In this document: in pieces, positions 41,901 to 50,842 of the stretch
How positions within the stretch are numbered: the first letter of the stretch is position 1
Layout: every line of letters starts with the position of its first letter
Assembly: GCF_037300705.1 (NCBI RefSeq)
Contig: NZ_CP147776.1
Coordinates: 4,216,001 to 4,280,000 of the forward strand
Length of the DNA: 64,000 nucleotides
Direction: 5' to 3'
Source of the DNA: Massilia sp. W12
Lineage (GTDB): Bacteria; Pseudomonadota; Gammaproteobacteria; Burkholderiales; Burkholderiaceae_D
Notes under the pieces: generated by a model
Seen by the model: the letters and a program-made list of their open reading frames with translations, nothing else
Databases searched by the model: none
What the model was told of the DNA's origin: nothing
Position numbers and translations under genes: made by a program

Positions 41901-42797
41901 TTATTCCACAGGCCGCCCGCGCATCGCCTGCCACAACTCAAACCAATCTTCACGCGGCAAATCCAGACTGCAGGCGGCGACAGCTTCCCGTATCGCCGCA
42001 ATCCGCCCGGAGCCGGTCAGCGGCAGCGCGCGGCATGGCAGCCGCAGCAGCCAGGCATACACCAGGGTGGCGATGCTGACTTGGTGCTTGATGGCCAGCG
42101 CTTCCAGGGTGGCGCGCAAAGCCGGCGGGCAATCCGCGCCAAACAAACGCCCGCCGCCCAGCGCAGACCAGAGCATGGGACGCACGCCGGCGCTTTGCAG
42201 CAAATCCAGCGCGCCATCCACAATCGGCAGCCAATACAGCGGCGAGAGTTCGATTTGATTTGTCACCAGCGGCCAGTGCGCATTTAAGGCTTGAAATTGC
42301 GCGCTGGAAAAATTGGATACGCCAAAGTGACGCACCTTGCCGGCTTTGTGCAATGTATTGAAAGCATGTGTGACTTCGCCAATGTCTAGCAGCGGGTCGG
42401 GACGGTGCAGCAAGAGCAGATCCAGATAATCGGTGCGCAGTTCGCGCAAGCTTTGCTCGGCGCTGGCGATAATGTGGCGCGCACTGGTATCGTAGGCTTG
42501 CAAGCGGTATTCCGGTTTATGTCTGGAAGGCAGGCAAATGCCGCATTTGCTGACCAATTCCATTTTCGCGCGCAAGCCGGGTTGCTGCGCCAGCGCCGCG
42601 CCGAATAAAGATTGCACCTGATAATCGCCATAAATATCGGCGTGGTCGAAGGTGGTGACGCCCAATTCCAGGCATTCTTGTATCAAGCGCAGATGGCCGG
42701 CCTGCTCCCAATCGCACATGCGCCACATACCGGCCACGATGCGGGAAAATTCCGGGCCTTGCGGCGCGATTTGAATACGGGGACATAGAGTTGACAT
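41901..42797 (-). CDS. Aldo/keto reductase, YdhF-like
   Basis: A 298-residue NADPH-dependent (beta/alpha)8 reductase. Catalytic features are FDHADIYGDYQ (Asp and Tyr), ELVSKCGI (Lys) and LLLHRPDPLLD (His). GKVRHFGVSNFSSAQF and TNQIELSPLYW match the Escherichia coli YdhF oxidoreductase branch. The substrate is unknown, probably small carbonyl compounds. It is convergent with tcdA with a 5-base gap. Confidence 0.87.
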   Translation of the reverse strand: MSTLCPRIQIAPQGPEFSRIVAGMWRMCDWEQAGHLRLIQECLELGVTTFDHADIYGDYQVQSLFGAALAQQPGLRAKMELVSKCGICLPSRHKPEYRLQAYDTSARHIIASAEQSLRELRTDYLDLLLLHRPDPLLDIGEVTHAFNTLHKAGKVRHFGVSNFSSAQFQALNAHWPLVTNQIELSPLYWLPIVDGALDLLQSAGVRPMLWSALGGGRLFGADCPPALRATLEALAIKHQVSIATLVYAWLLRLPCRALPLTGSGRIAAIREAVAACSLDLPREDWFELWQAMRGRPVE

Positions 42798-42944
42798 AGC
42801 GGTCCTTGGCGGCTGGTGCGCAGTGAGCGGAATAATAAGCAGATGCCCGCCAGTATAAATCAGCTCGGCGCCGCCGTTTTTTTCACGTCCTGCGGGTGTA
42901 AGATGCGCAAGCGGTCATAAGGCCGCTTTTGCATTCACGCCACC

Positions 42945-43985
42945 ATGCCAAGCACTAATTTATTACCCGGCGTTCCCGCCATTGAATCGCCGTTTTTCGA
43001 GGCGATTTTCGCCGACGCCGATGATGCCCTGCAGCAAATCGCACGCCAGATGCAAGCGCGCGGCTTTGCTGTGATTGAATTCCCCGACCCGGATTTTGCC
43101 GCCGTGGCAGACGGCATACGCCAGAATCTGACGCCGCATTTCAATTCCGGGGCTTGGCACAGCTTTCGTCAGGGCGCACCGGCGGACTTGCGCATACGCG
43201 ACGCCTGGCGCATCGATGCCGGGGTGCGCCGGATTGCCGCCAATCCGGGAATCCTGGCTTTGCTGAGCAAGCTGTACGGCAAACCGGCCTGGCCGTTTCA
43301 AACCCTGAATTTTCCGGTCGGCACAGAACAGGCGCTGCATTCAGATGTGGTGCATTTTCATTCTGTGCCGGAGCGTTTTATGTGCGGCGTGTGGGTGGCG
43401 CTGGAAGACATCACCCTCGACAACGGCCCGCTGTTTTACTACCCCGGCAGCCATGCCTGGCCGGTTTACACCAATGAACATATTGGCCGCTGTCTGTCCA
43501 CTCTGCCACAACGCCCCGATCAGCGCCCGTTTGAAGCCATGTGGCAAGCCCTGGTTGATGCGCATGGCGTGCAGCCGCAACAATTTTTGGCGAAAAAAGG
43601 ACAGGCCTTGATCTGGGCCGCAAACTTGCTGCATGGCGGCAGCCCGCATCTGAACCGGGCGCTGTCGCGCTGGTCGCAGGTGACACATTATTTTTTCGAG
43701 GATTGCGTCTGGTATTCGCCGCTGTTTTCCGATCCATTTTATGGCCAGATTTATTTCCGCCGTCTGCTGAATATCGCCAACGGCGAATTGATGCAGCCGC
43801 AATATTGCGGCGAAGCGCTGCCGCCGGGCTTTATTGAGGCCACCCGCAGCACACAACCTGACGGGCCATGGCCGTTTGATGAGGCGGCCTATCTGGCGGC
43901 GAATCAGGATGTGGCGCAAGCCGGCATGAATGCGCGCGAGCATTATGTGCGGCACGGCCATGCTGAGCGCCGCCGCCGCACATAA
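42945..43985 (+). CDS. Phytanoyl-CoA dioxygenase-family protein with a C-terminal YLAANQDV tail
   Basis: A 346-residue Fe(II)/2-oxoglutarate-dependent oxygenase of the PhyH fold. The iron site is HSDVVHF (HxD) and a distal His in NLLHGGSPH. WVALEDITLDNGPLFYYPGSH is the conserved core (given in part). After residue ~305 there is a separate module, FDEAAYLAANQDVAQAGMN with HYVRHGHAERR, a short repeat-like unit often attached to secreted or glycan-related proteins. The substrate is unknown. It is monocistronic. Confidence 0.82.
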   Translation: MPSTNLLPGVPAIESPFFEAIFADADDALQQIARQMQARGFAVIEFPDPDFAAVADGIRQNLTPHFNSGAWHSFRQGAPADLRIRDAWRIDAGVRRIAANPGILALLSKLYGKPAWPFQTLNFPVGTEQALHSDVVHFHSVPERFMCGVWVALEDITLDNGPLFYYPGSHAWPVYTNEHIGRCLSTLPQRPDQRPFEAMWQALVDAHGVQPQQFLAKKGQALIWAANLLHGGSPHLNRALSRWSQVTHYFFEDCVWYSPLFSDPFYGQIYFRRLLNIANGELMQPQYCGEALPPGFIEATRSTQPDGPWPFDEAAYLAANQDVAQAGMNAREHYVRHGHAERRRRT

Positions 43986-44058
43986 GGCGGCGCGGCGGAT
44001 TTTGCCCGCAGCGCGCAAGCAGACTACAATGGGGCTTTTCGCCTGCCTGCTTTAGCGC

Positions 44059-44994
44059 ATGACTCTGACTGAACTCAAATATATTGTTGCGGTGGCGCGT
44101 GAGCGCCATTTCGGCCACGCCGCCGAAGCTTGCCACGTCGCCCAGCCCACCTTATCAATCGCCATCAAAAAACTGGAAGAAGAATTGGGCGTCAGCATTT
44201 TTGAACGCAATAATGCGGAATTGGCGATCACCCCGATCGGCGCGCAAATTGTGGCCCAGGCCGAACAAGTTTTGCAGCAAGCCGCCGCGATTAAAGAAAT
44301 CGCCAAACAAAACAAAGATCCCTTGAGCGGCCCGCTGCGGCTGGGCGTGATTTACACCATCGCGCCATATCTGCTGCCGCGCCTGATCAAACGCGCGATT
44401 GCGGAAATGCCGCAAATGCCCTTGATTTTGCAGGAAAATTTCACCGTGCGCCTGCTTGAGATGCTGCGCCAGAATGAGTTGGATGCGGCCATTCTGGCGC
44501 TGCCGCTGCCCGACGCCGGCCTGCATGTGCTGCCGCTGTATGACGAACCGTTTATGGTGGCGCTGCCGCCGCAACACGCCTGGGCCAAGCGGCGCCAGAT
44601 TGCGGCGGCGGATTTGAAAAATGAAACCATGCTCTTGCTCGGCAACGGCCATTGTTTCCGCGACCAGGTGTTAGAGGTCTGCCCCGAAATGATGCGCTTC
44701 GCCACGGCGGAAAATGGCATGCAGCGCAGCTTTGAAGGGTCATCCCTGGAAACCATACGCCATATGGTGGCCAGCGGCATCGGCTTGACGGTCTTGCCTG
44801 CCGCCGCCGTGCCGGAAAAAAGCGGGGCCGACGGCTTGGTGTATCGCCCGTTTTGCGCACCGGCGCCAAACCGGCGGGTGGCCCTGGTCTGGCGCAAAAG
44901 CTTTCCGCGTCAGGCTGCGATAGATGCGCTGGCGCTCGCCGTGCGCGCTTGCGCACTGCCGGGCGTGCAAATGCTGGCGGAGGATGCGGCATGA
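44059..44994 (+). CDS. oxyR: Hydrogen peroxide-sensing LysR regulator OxyR
   Basis: A 311-residue LysR-type activator. It starts [27 protein letters not shown] (in part) with a helix-turn-helix near residues 18-40. The redox pair is preserved in [17 protein letters not shown]: two cysteines nine residues apart, as in Escherichia coli OxyR. It would form a disulphide under peroxide and induce catalase/peroxiredoxin genes. The stop overlaps the ubiA start as ATGA, so both are co-translated; the oxyR-ubiA order is familiar in Burkholderiales. Confidence 0.93.
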   Translation: MTLTELKYIVAVARERHFGHAAEACHVAQPTLSIAIKKLEEELGVSIFERNNAELAITPIGAQIVAQAEQVLQQAAAIKEIAKQNKDPLSGPLRLGVIYTIAPYLLPRLIKRAIAEMPQMPLILQENFTVRLLEMLRQNELDAAILALPLPDAGLHVLPLYDEPFMVALPPQHAWAKRRQIAAADLKNETMLLLGNGHCFRDQVLEVCPEMMRFATAENGMQRSFEGSSLETIRHMVASGIGLTVLPAAAVPEKSGADGLVYRPFCAPAPNRRVALVWRKSFPRQAAIDALALAVRACALPGVQMLAEDAA

Positions 44995-45848
44995 TGCGCA
45001 AATTACGCCTCTACTGCCTCTTGGTGCGGCTGGATAAACCGATTGGCATTTTGCTCTTACTGTGGCCGACGCTGGCCGGTTTGTGGCTGGCCAGCGCCGG
45101 CCAGCCGGATTGGTCGCTGTTGCTGATTTTCACGCTGGGCACAGTCTTGATGCGTTCAGCCGGCTGCGCCATGAATGATTATGCTGACCGCGATATTGAT
45201 TTGCATGTCAAGCGCACCGCCGAACGGGTGCTGACCAGCGGCCAGATCAAACCGAAAGAAGCGCTGCTGGTGGCAGGCAGCCTGGCGCTGCTGGCGTTTG
45301 CCCTGATTCAGCCGCTCAATACTCTGACCAAGCTGCTCTCCTGCGCCGCGCTGGCGCTGGCGATCAGCTACCCCTATTTCAAGCGCTTTTTCGCCCTGCC
45401 CCAAGCCTATCTCGGCATCGCCTTCGGTTTTGGGATTCCGATGGCCTTCGCCGCCGTGCAAAATCAAGTGCCGCTGCTGGCCTGGGTTTTGCTGGCCGGC
45501 AATATTTTATGGGCGCTGGCGTATGACACCGAATATGCGATGGTGGACCGCGATGATGATCTGAAAATCGGCATCCGCACCAGCGCCATCACCTTTGGCC
45601 GCTTCGATGTGGCGGCGGTGATGTTGTGTTATGCCGGCTTTTTATTGCTGACCGCCTGGTGCGGCTGGCAAGCCGGGTTGCGCTATTTCTTTCTGGCCGG
45701 CATCATGGGCGCCGCCGGAATCGCCGTGTATCACTATTTTTTGATCCGGGGACGCGAACGCGCGGCTTGTTTTACCGCATTCCGCCACAATAATTGGCTG
45801 GGCGCAGTAATATTCGCTGGCATCGCACTCGACTACGCGCTACGATAA
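44991..45848 (+). CDS. ubiA: 4-hydroxybenzoate octaprenyltransferase
   Basis: A 285-residue membrane prenyltransferase of ubiquinone synthesis. It attaches the polyprenyl tail to 4-hydroxybenzoate. The two Asp-rich motifs that bind Mg-diphosphate are [11 protein letters not shown] and [16 protein letters not shown]. About eight transmembrane segments are predicted, and [20 protein letters not shown] is the family N-terminus (in part). The ATG at 44991 overlaps the oxyR stop. Confidence 0.95.
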   Translation: MMRKLRLYCLLVRLDKPIGILLLLWPTLAGLWLASAGQPDWSLLLIFTLGTVLMRSAGCAMNDYADRDIDLHVKRTAERVLTSGQIKPKEALLVAGSLALLAFALIQPLNTLTKLLSCAALALAISYPYFKRFFALPQAYLGIAFGFGIPMAFAAVQNQVPLLAWVLLAGNILWALAYDTEYAMVDRDDDLKIGIRTSAITFGRFDVAAVMLCYAGFLLLTAWCGWQAGLRYFFLAGIMGAAGIAVYHYFLIRGRERAACFTAFRHNNWLGAVIFAGIALDYALR

Positions 45849-45947
45849 TCCGGTCAGGCGCCTGCGCCACGCATCAAGCAGCATCTTGCAACAGTCCGGT
45901 TTGCGTTTTTTTCAACACTAAGTGCAACACTTCAGAAGGAGCAGCAT

Positions 45948-46286
45948 ATGGAATCCAGTCAAGACTTCGGCGCGAATGGTTCGGCCACCCAGGAAGCACG
46001 CGAAAAACTGATGGGCGATCTGAAAGTGGTGATCCGCGATGCGGAAGAACTGCTGCGCAACACTGGCGCCCAGACCGGCGAAAACTTCCGCGCCGCCAAA
46101 GAGAAATTTGAAAACTCCCTCTCCAACGCCAAACACCGCCTGCAAGATATGGAAGACGCGGTGGTGGCGCGCGGCAAAGCTGCAGCGCGCGCCACAGACC
46201 AATATGTCACTGAGCACCCATGGCAATCGGTAGGCCTGGCCGCTGCTGTCGGCTTGATCGCCGGTTTGCTGATCGCGCGCAAATAA
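45948..46286 (+). CDS. ElaB/YqjD/DUF883 membrane-anchored ribosome-binding-type protein
   Basis: A 112-residue protein: an amphipathic helix-rich N-terminal part (EKLMGDLKVVIRDAEELL, AAKEKFENSLSNAKHRL) and one C-terminal transmembrane helix (SVGLAAAVGLIAGLLIA) ending in RK. This is the YqjD/ElaB layout; YqjD tethers stationary-phase ribosomes to the inner membrane in Escherichia coli. AAGGAG precedes the ATG. It leads a yqjD-yqjE-yqjK-like set, but a strong terminator separates it from the next gene. Confidence 0.9.
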   Translation: MESSQDFGANGSATQEAREKLMGDLKVVIRDAEELLRNTGAQTGENFRAAKEKFENSLSNAKHRLQDMEDAVVARGKAAARATDQYVTEHPWQSVGLAAAVGLIAGLLIARK

Positions 46287-46307
46287 GCGTGCGCGCTTTT
46301 CTCTGAC

Positions 46308-46345
46308 CATGCCATGCAAGCCCGCCTTGCATGGCATGCTTTTTT
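46308..46345 (+). terminator. Strong Rho-independent terminator
   Basis: A 13-base perfect stem, CATGCCATGCAAG / CTTGCATGGCATG, with a 5-base loop and a following run of six T. It lies just after the DUF883 gene and just before the YqjE-like gene, so readthrough is probably partial. Confidence 0.88.
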
Positions 46346-46357
46346 GGCAGGTGAATA

Positions 46358-46753
46358 ATGGCGTTTTCTGATTCGCTGCGGCGTTTGTCCGCCAGCGTCC
46401 TGGGTTTGCTCAGCAACCGGCTGGAATTGGCCGCGCTGGAGCTGGAAGAAGAATGGCAGCAGTTTTTAGCGGTCTTGTTGGCCGCCCTGGCCGCCCTGTT
46501 CTTCCTTGGCATGGCCTGCACCCTGCTGGTGGTGCTGGTGCTGGTGTTGAGCTGGGAAAACCACCGGGTGTTAGCGATTTGCGTGATGGCCGGCTTGTTT
46601 GGCGCGCTGGGTTTGCGCATTGCGCTGGTGGCGCTGGCGAATTACCGCAGCCGCCCGCGTCTGTTTTCCGCCACCATGGGCGAATTGCAAAAAGATTTGC
46701 AAGGTTTGCGCGGCCAGCCTGAGACAGCACAGGAGAAGCAGCATGGCGGATGA
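46358..46753 (+). CDS. YqjE-like / phage-holin-family membrane protein
   Basis: A 131-residue protein with the DUF1469 pattern: amphipathic start (SDSLRRLSASVLGLLSNRLELAALELEEE, in part) and two transmembrane helices (VLLAALAALFFLGMACTLLVV; AICVMAGLFGALGLRIALVAL region). Its function is unknown but it is typically found with yqjD and yqjK. It overlaps the next gene by 11 bases. Confidence 0.85.
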   Translation: MAFSDSLRRLSASVLGLLSNRLELAALELEEEWQQFLAVLLAALAALFFLGMACTLLVVLVLVLSWENHRVLAICVMAGLFGALGLRIALVALANYRSRPRLFSATMGELQKDLQGLRGQPETAQEKQHGG

Positions 46754-47066
46754 TTACCAACAAAGACAGCAGCGCCGCGCCGCGCTGCTTGAACAAAGCA
46801 CGCAAAGGCGCGCCGAATTGCTGCAAGAGTGGGGCGCATGGCGCGGCAATCTGCAACGCATCGACGCCAGCTTCAGCCTGCTCAAATCGCTCAGCCGGCA
46901 ACCCATGGTGATGCTGGGCCTCAGCGCGCTGATCGTCTGGCTCAAACCGCAGCGCGCCCTGCATCAAGTCAAAGCCGGTCTTTCCCTGTTTGAAAGCGCA
47001 AATAAAGTACTGCCGCTGTTGCTGCCTTTGCTGCAAAGTTTGCTGGCGGGTTTGCGCAAACGTTAA
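46743..47066 (+). CDS. YqjK-like protein
   Basis: A 107-residue protein from ATG 46743, overlapping yqjE-like by 11 bases. It has a basic, glutamine-rich coiled N-terminus (MADDYQQRQQRRAALLEQ) and a hydrophobic C-terminal half (LGLSALIVWLK, VLPLLLPLLQSLLAGL). The size and place match the third member of the yqjDEK set. Sequence conservation in this family is low. Confidence 0.72.
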   Translation: MADDYQQRQQRRAALLEQSTQRRAELLQEWGAWRGNLQRIDASFSLLKSLSRQPMVMLGLSALIVWLKPQRALHQVKAGLSLFESANKVLPLLLPLLQSLLAGLRKR

Positions 47067-47075
47067 GTCAAGCCT

Positions 47076-47648
47076 ATGCAACCCTGCTTACCAGAACAAA
47101 TCGAATCCGAACGTTTGCTCATCCGTGTCGCCCGCCCTGGCGATGGACAGATTTTCAACCAGGCGATTCACGCTTCCGCCGCCAAACTGGCGCCCTGGCT
47201 GGGCTGGGTCACGCCGCTGCCGACGCTGGAACAATCGGAACAAAACTGCCGGCGCGCCTATGCCCGTTTTTTGTTGCAGGAAGATTTGATGGTGTTTTTC
47301 CTGTTAAAAGAAAATGGCCGCCTGATTGGCGGCAGCGGCTTGCACAAAGCGGATTGGAAGCTGGGGATTTTTGAAATGGGTTACTGGGGCCATGCCGAAT
47401 TCGGCGGCGCCGGTTTGATGAGCGAAGGGGTGCGCGCCTTGAGCGATCATGCCTTGCAGGCAATGGGCGCAAACCGGGTCTTTCTGACCACAGATGAAAA
47501 GAATGAAGCCAGTTGGCGCCTGGCCGAGCGCGCCGGTTTCACTCTGGAAGGCGTCTTGCGCCTTGACCGGCTGGATATTCAAGGCCGCTTGCGCAATACC
47601 CGGGTGTATGCGCGCGTGAGCCAGCGTCTGGGACAGACGCCGGAGTAA
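47076..47648 (+). CDS. GNAT acetyltransferase, RimJ/RimL/YdaF-like
   Basis: A 190-residue Acetyltransf_3 protein. It begins IESERLLIRVARPGDG, contains FEMGYWGHAEFGGAGLMSEGV (acetyl-CoA loop region, in part) and ends NEASWRLAERAGFTLEGVLR. The pattern is that of ribosomal-protein or small-molecule N-acetyltransferases. It is 9 bases after the yqjK-like gene and may be read from the same promoter, but need not share its function. Confidence 0.87.
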   Translation: MQPCLPEQIESERLLIRVARPGDGQIFNQAIHASAAKLAPWLGWVTPLPTLEQSEQNCRRAYARFLLQEDLMVFFLLKENGRLIGGSGLHKADWKLGIFEMGYWGHAEFGGAGLMSEGVRALSDHALQAMGANRVFLTTDEKNEASWRLAERAGFTLEGVLRLDRLDIQGRLRNTRVYARVSQRLGQTPE

Positions 47649-47683
47649 GCCCGCTTACCCCGGTTTTCTGTCCGCAACAGGAC

Positions 47684-48577
47684 TCAAGCCGCGCGCCACA
47701 GCTCCGGCTGTACGCGCTGCATCAGATCCTGAATGCCATCCAGCCATTCGGTGAAGATCGCAAAGGTCTGTTCAACCGCATGACAGCACTGGGCAAATTG
47801 TTCCTGACTCAAGTTCAGATCACGGAAGGCGGCGTCGGCTTCGCAGGCGCACGCAATCGTCTGTTGAATTTGCGCCGTGTCCTGATTCACCAGATGGCCG
47901 GTTTCCAAGGCCAGATGATAATCGCCAAAATAACGCATCGCGCCCGGCTGCTGCGGATACGCTTCCTGCGCCAGGGCCGCTGTTGCGCCAAACATCACCA
48001 AACCGGTCGCCTCACCCGCTTCGATGATGGCGAAACGCACCACAGCATCCTGTCCCAGCACATGAACCAGGCGGGCATAGCTGTGCAACAGTTTGCGGTT
48101 ATGGCGGTTGGCGGCGTCGCCCCACAGGAAAGACAGGGTGCGGGTCGAGATTGAAGGCAAGGCGCGCCTGGCGGCTTGCAAGCTGGCCATGGTGTCCGCG
48201 CTTTCTTCGCGCTGATCCGCGCCCGGCAGGGCGGGAATCTGGCTGGCGTAGAGATCCAGCAAAGCGTCGCCACCCAGTTTTTCCCATTCTTCGATAAAGA
48301 GACGGAAATGGCTGGCGTCTTCGATTGCGTGTTGATTAATCGCCATTTCCAGCGCGCTTTGCGGTGCGGCATAGGGCGCGACAAAATCATTGAAATCACG
48401 GAAACCCAGGATGAAATGGCTGATCGCGGGAGCAAAACAACGCAGTTTTTGCAAAGCGCTTTGCGCCCCCTGGCCGGCTTGCAAATGCTGCCAAAGCGGG
48501 TGACGCTGGTAACTGTCTGTGCATGCCTCGATGCGGGCAAACACTTGTTGCATGCTGATGCTGTCGTATAAAGCCAT
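47684..48577 (-). CDS. Haem-oxygenase-like helical protein, possibly a di-iron oxidase
   Basis: A 297-residue, all-helical protein from ATG 48577 (AGGAG upstream). The region FAPAISHFILGFRDF followed by INQHAIEDASHFRLFIEEW has His, Glu, Asp and His spaced as metal ligands (HAIEDASH). Later helices carry IIEAGEATGLVMFG and LALETGHLVNQDTAQ. That pattern is suggestive of the haem-oxygenase-fold iron-containing redox enzymes, but ligand assignment is inference. It is monocistronic and preceded by AT-rich DNA. It could also be non-catalytic. Confidence 0.5.
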   Translation of the reverse strand: MALYDSISMQQVFARIEACTDSYQRHPLWQHLQAGQGAQSALQKLRCFAPAISHFILGFRDFNDFVAPYAAPQSALEMAINQHAIEDASHFRLFIEEWEKLGGDALLDLYASQIPALPGADQREESADTMASLQAARRALPSISTRTLSFLWGDAANRHNRKLLHSYARLVHVLGQDAVVRFAIIEAGEATGLVMFGATAALAQEAYPQQPGAMRYFGDYHLALETGHLVNQDTAQIQQTIACACEADAAFRDLNLSQEQFAQCCHAVEQTFAIFTEWLDGIQDLMQRVQPELWRAA

Positions 48578-48808
48578 GGGGGATCTCCTGCGTTGCACAT
48601 AAGAAAGAATGGCTGCGCAGAATATCACAATGAAATCAAAAAGCAATGATTATTTGTCTTATGGAAACTGTATTGTATTTAAAATCAGTACAGAAGCACT
48701 TTAATCGCCCCTGAACAATGTCAGCAGAACAGTTCAGTCGAACGCCGGCTTGCTGCTTCGCTCAAGCGGGCCTGCGTTTGTGGCTGCTGCAAATGGGGAT
48801 GGGCAGGC

Positions 48809-50035
48809 TTACAAGCCTGGCGGCAGTTTGCGGCTGGCGTCTTTGAGCTGTTCGCGCGCGGCTTTGTATGCCGGGAAATAGGTCCCGACCACGGCCCAGA
48901 AACGCGGGCTGTGGTTCATTTCCTGGCGGTGCGCCAGCTCATGCACCAAGACATAATCCACCAACGCCGGATCAAAATGAATCAGGCGCCAGTTCAAGGC
49001 GATCACGCCTTGCGCGCTGCAGGAACCCCATTGGGTGCGCGCAGCATTCAAGCGCATGCCGGCATAGCCGATTTGCATTTGCTGCGCCCAGTGCGCCAGG
49101 CGCTTTTCCAAATAGTCGCCAGCCTGTGCTTGCAGCCAGGTGTGCACGCGCCGTTTGAGTTTTTCCGGGCTGGCCTCGCCGGGCAGTTGCAAGCGTAAAA
49201 CATCGCCTTCCAGATGCGCCGGCTGGGCCGCGCCGCGCGCCGCTTGCAAGCGCAATGTCCGTCCCAAATATGGAAAACTGACGCCATCAGCCCAGACAAA
49301 TTCCTGTTGCGGGGTATGCGCGGCGCGTTGCGCCAGTTTATCGACAATCCAATCCTGTTTGCTGCGCAAGGCCGCTTCCACTGTCGGCAGCGGCATGCCA
49401 TTCGGCGCGGTCACAGTCAGTCCGTCTGCGCCGATGGTGAAGCCCACTGTTTTACGCCCGGAAAATTTCAGCTGATAAGCAACCGTCTGTCCCAGCAGGC
49501 TGATGCTGTGCGCGGCAGGCGTGTTTGCGGGGGGCGGCGTGAGCTGCAAATGGCGCAGAATCCAGGCGCTTTTTTGCTGTAAAAAAGCATCCAAATCGGC
49601 TTGCGGATACATCAAGGGGACAGTCACGCGCAGCAGCCCGGCGCGGATGCGCAGGCTGATGCCTTGCACCAGAGCGTGCTTGAGTTGATAGGGAATCGCA
49701 TGGCCGCCGAGTTCAATTTGCATGAGACGCGAATTATCCTCCAGCTCGCTTTGCAAGCGGCGCTTGGTATAGGGACGCGAACGCGGCGCGCTGTCGGCGG
49801 GCGCGGGCGGCGCAGCGGCAGGCTTGGCGGCGGACGCAGCCGCCTCCAGTTCGCGCAATTTGGCCAGAATACGCGGCCCCTGCTCCTGCAACATGGCCTC
49901 GATTTCGGCCACGCCGGCCCCAAGCGGGGCCACCACTTCCAAATTGCGCCCTTGCAAGTTGAGCGCATAGTTCAAGCGCAGGCGACGCTTGACCTGATAC
50001 TCCAGCACCGTCCCTTGCAAATTAATCTGCGGCAA
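48809..50035 (-). CDS. YgjP/DUF45-like zinc metallopeptidase with three N-terminal beta repeats
   Basis: A 408-residue protein. The C-terminal zinc site is YVLVHELAHRQEMNHSPRFW (His365, Glu366, His369, His375), with TQWGSCSAQGVIALNW before it: the WrpA/YgjP family. The beta module that normally occurs once is present three times: residues ~4-62 (LEVVAPLGAGVAEIEAML), ~106-163 (LRVTVPLMYPQADLDAFL) and ~178-235 (LTVTAPNGMPLPTVEAAL). The start is TTG 50035, the only one with a site (AAGGAG). It lies 11 bases after plsC. Confidence 0.88.
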   Translation of the reverse strand: MPQINLQGTVLEYQVKRRLRLNYALNLQGRNLEVVAPLGAGVAEIEAMLQEQGPRILAKLRELEAAASAAKPAAAPPAPADSAPRSRPYTKRRLQSELEDNSRLMQIELGGHAIPYQLKHALVQGISLRIRAGLLRVTVPLMYPQADLDAFLQQKSAWILRHLQLTPPPANTPAAHSISLLGQTVAYQLKFSGRKTVGFTIGADGLTVTAPNGMPLPTVEAALRSKQDWIVDKLAQRAAHTPQQEFVWADGVSFPYLGRTLRLQAARGAAQPAHLEGDVLRLQLPGEASPEKLKRRVHTWLQAQAGDYLEKRLAHWAQQMQIGYAGMRLNAARTQWGSCSAQGVIALNWRLIHFDPALVDYVLVHELAHRQEMNHSPRFWAVVGTYFPAYKAAREQLKDASRKLPPGL

Positions 50036-50046
50036 AGCGGCGCTCC

Positions 50047-50820
50047 TTATGCCTGACGCGCCTGATTTTGCGACAACGCCTTCTCATGTGCATAGACGTG
50101 TGGCGAAATCACGCGCATTTCGGCTTCGATCCAGCCCTCCACTTCTTTCATCAGCTGGTCAGCCGTTTTTCCTTGCGAAGCAATCGGTTTGCCAATCGAA
50201 ACCGTGATCTTGCCGGGATATTTGAGGAAGGAATTTTTCGGCCAGCATTCGCCCGAATTGACGGCGATGGGCAACACTTCGACCCCGTTTTCAATTGCAA
50301 AACGGGTGCCGCCGGTTTTGTATTTGCCGGCTTTGCCGACCGGAATGCGGGTGCCTTCCGGGAACATAATCACCCATTGACCGCTGTTTAAACGCTCTTT
50401 GCCGATTTCCACCACCATCTTGAAGGCGTCCGCCCCCTTGCTGCGGTTAATCGGAATCATGCGCAGCAGACCTAAGCCCCAGCCGAAAAACGGCACTAAA
50501 ATCAATTCGCGTTTGAACACAAACACCAGCGGACGGCGCAAGGCCATCAGATAAAAAATGGTTTCCCAGGCCGATTGGTGCTTGGAGAGCACGATGATGG
50601 GACGATCCGGCTGATTTTCCTCGCCACGGATTTCATATTCAATGCCGCAGACATATTTGGCGGTGGCGATCACCGCCACATTCCAGCGCGAAGTAACCCA
50701 GTAGCGGATTTTGTAGGGAAAAGGCGCGGCCAGCATACACACAAAGCACCAGAAAAAGGCGCCTAAGGCCATCACCAGAAACAGGATCAGGGAACGCACA
50801 AACAAACTGACTTTTTTCAA
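50047..50820 (-). CDS. plsC: 1-acyl-sn-glycerol-3-phosphate acyltransferase
   Basis: A 257-residue membrane acyltransferase that makes phosphatidic acid from lysophosphatidic acid. Motif I is SKHQSAWETIF, with Glu where the general motif H-x4-D has Asp, a variant I also recall from other betaproteobacteria. Motif III is MFPEGTRIPVG. Two N-terminal hydrophobic segments anchor it. The start is TTG 50820 with GGGAG at good spacing; no upstream ATG fits. It lies between gmhB and the YgjP-like gene. Confidence 0.92.
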   Translation of the reverse strand: MKKVSLFVRSLILFLVMALGAFFWCFVCMLAAPFPYKIRYWVTSRWNVAVIATAKYVCGIEYEIRGEENQPDRPIIVLSKHQSAWETIFYLMALRRPLVFVFKRELILVPFFGWGLGLLRMIPINRSKGADAFKMVVEIGKERLNSGQWVIMFPEGTRIPVGKAGKYKTGGTRFAIENGVEVLPIAVNSGECWPKNSFLKYPGKITVSIGKPIASQGKTADQLMKEVEGWIEAEMRVISPHVYAHEKALSQNQARQA

Positions 50821-50842
50821 CTCAAACTCCCTGTGGACAGCT

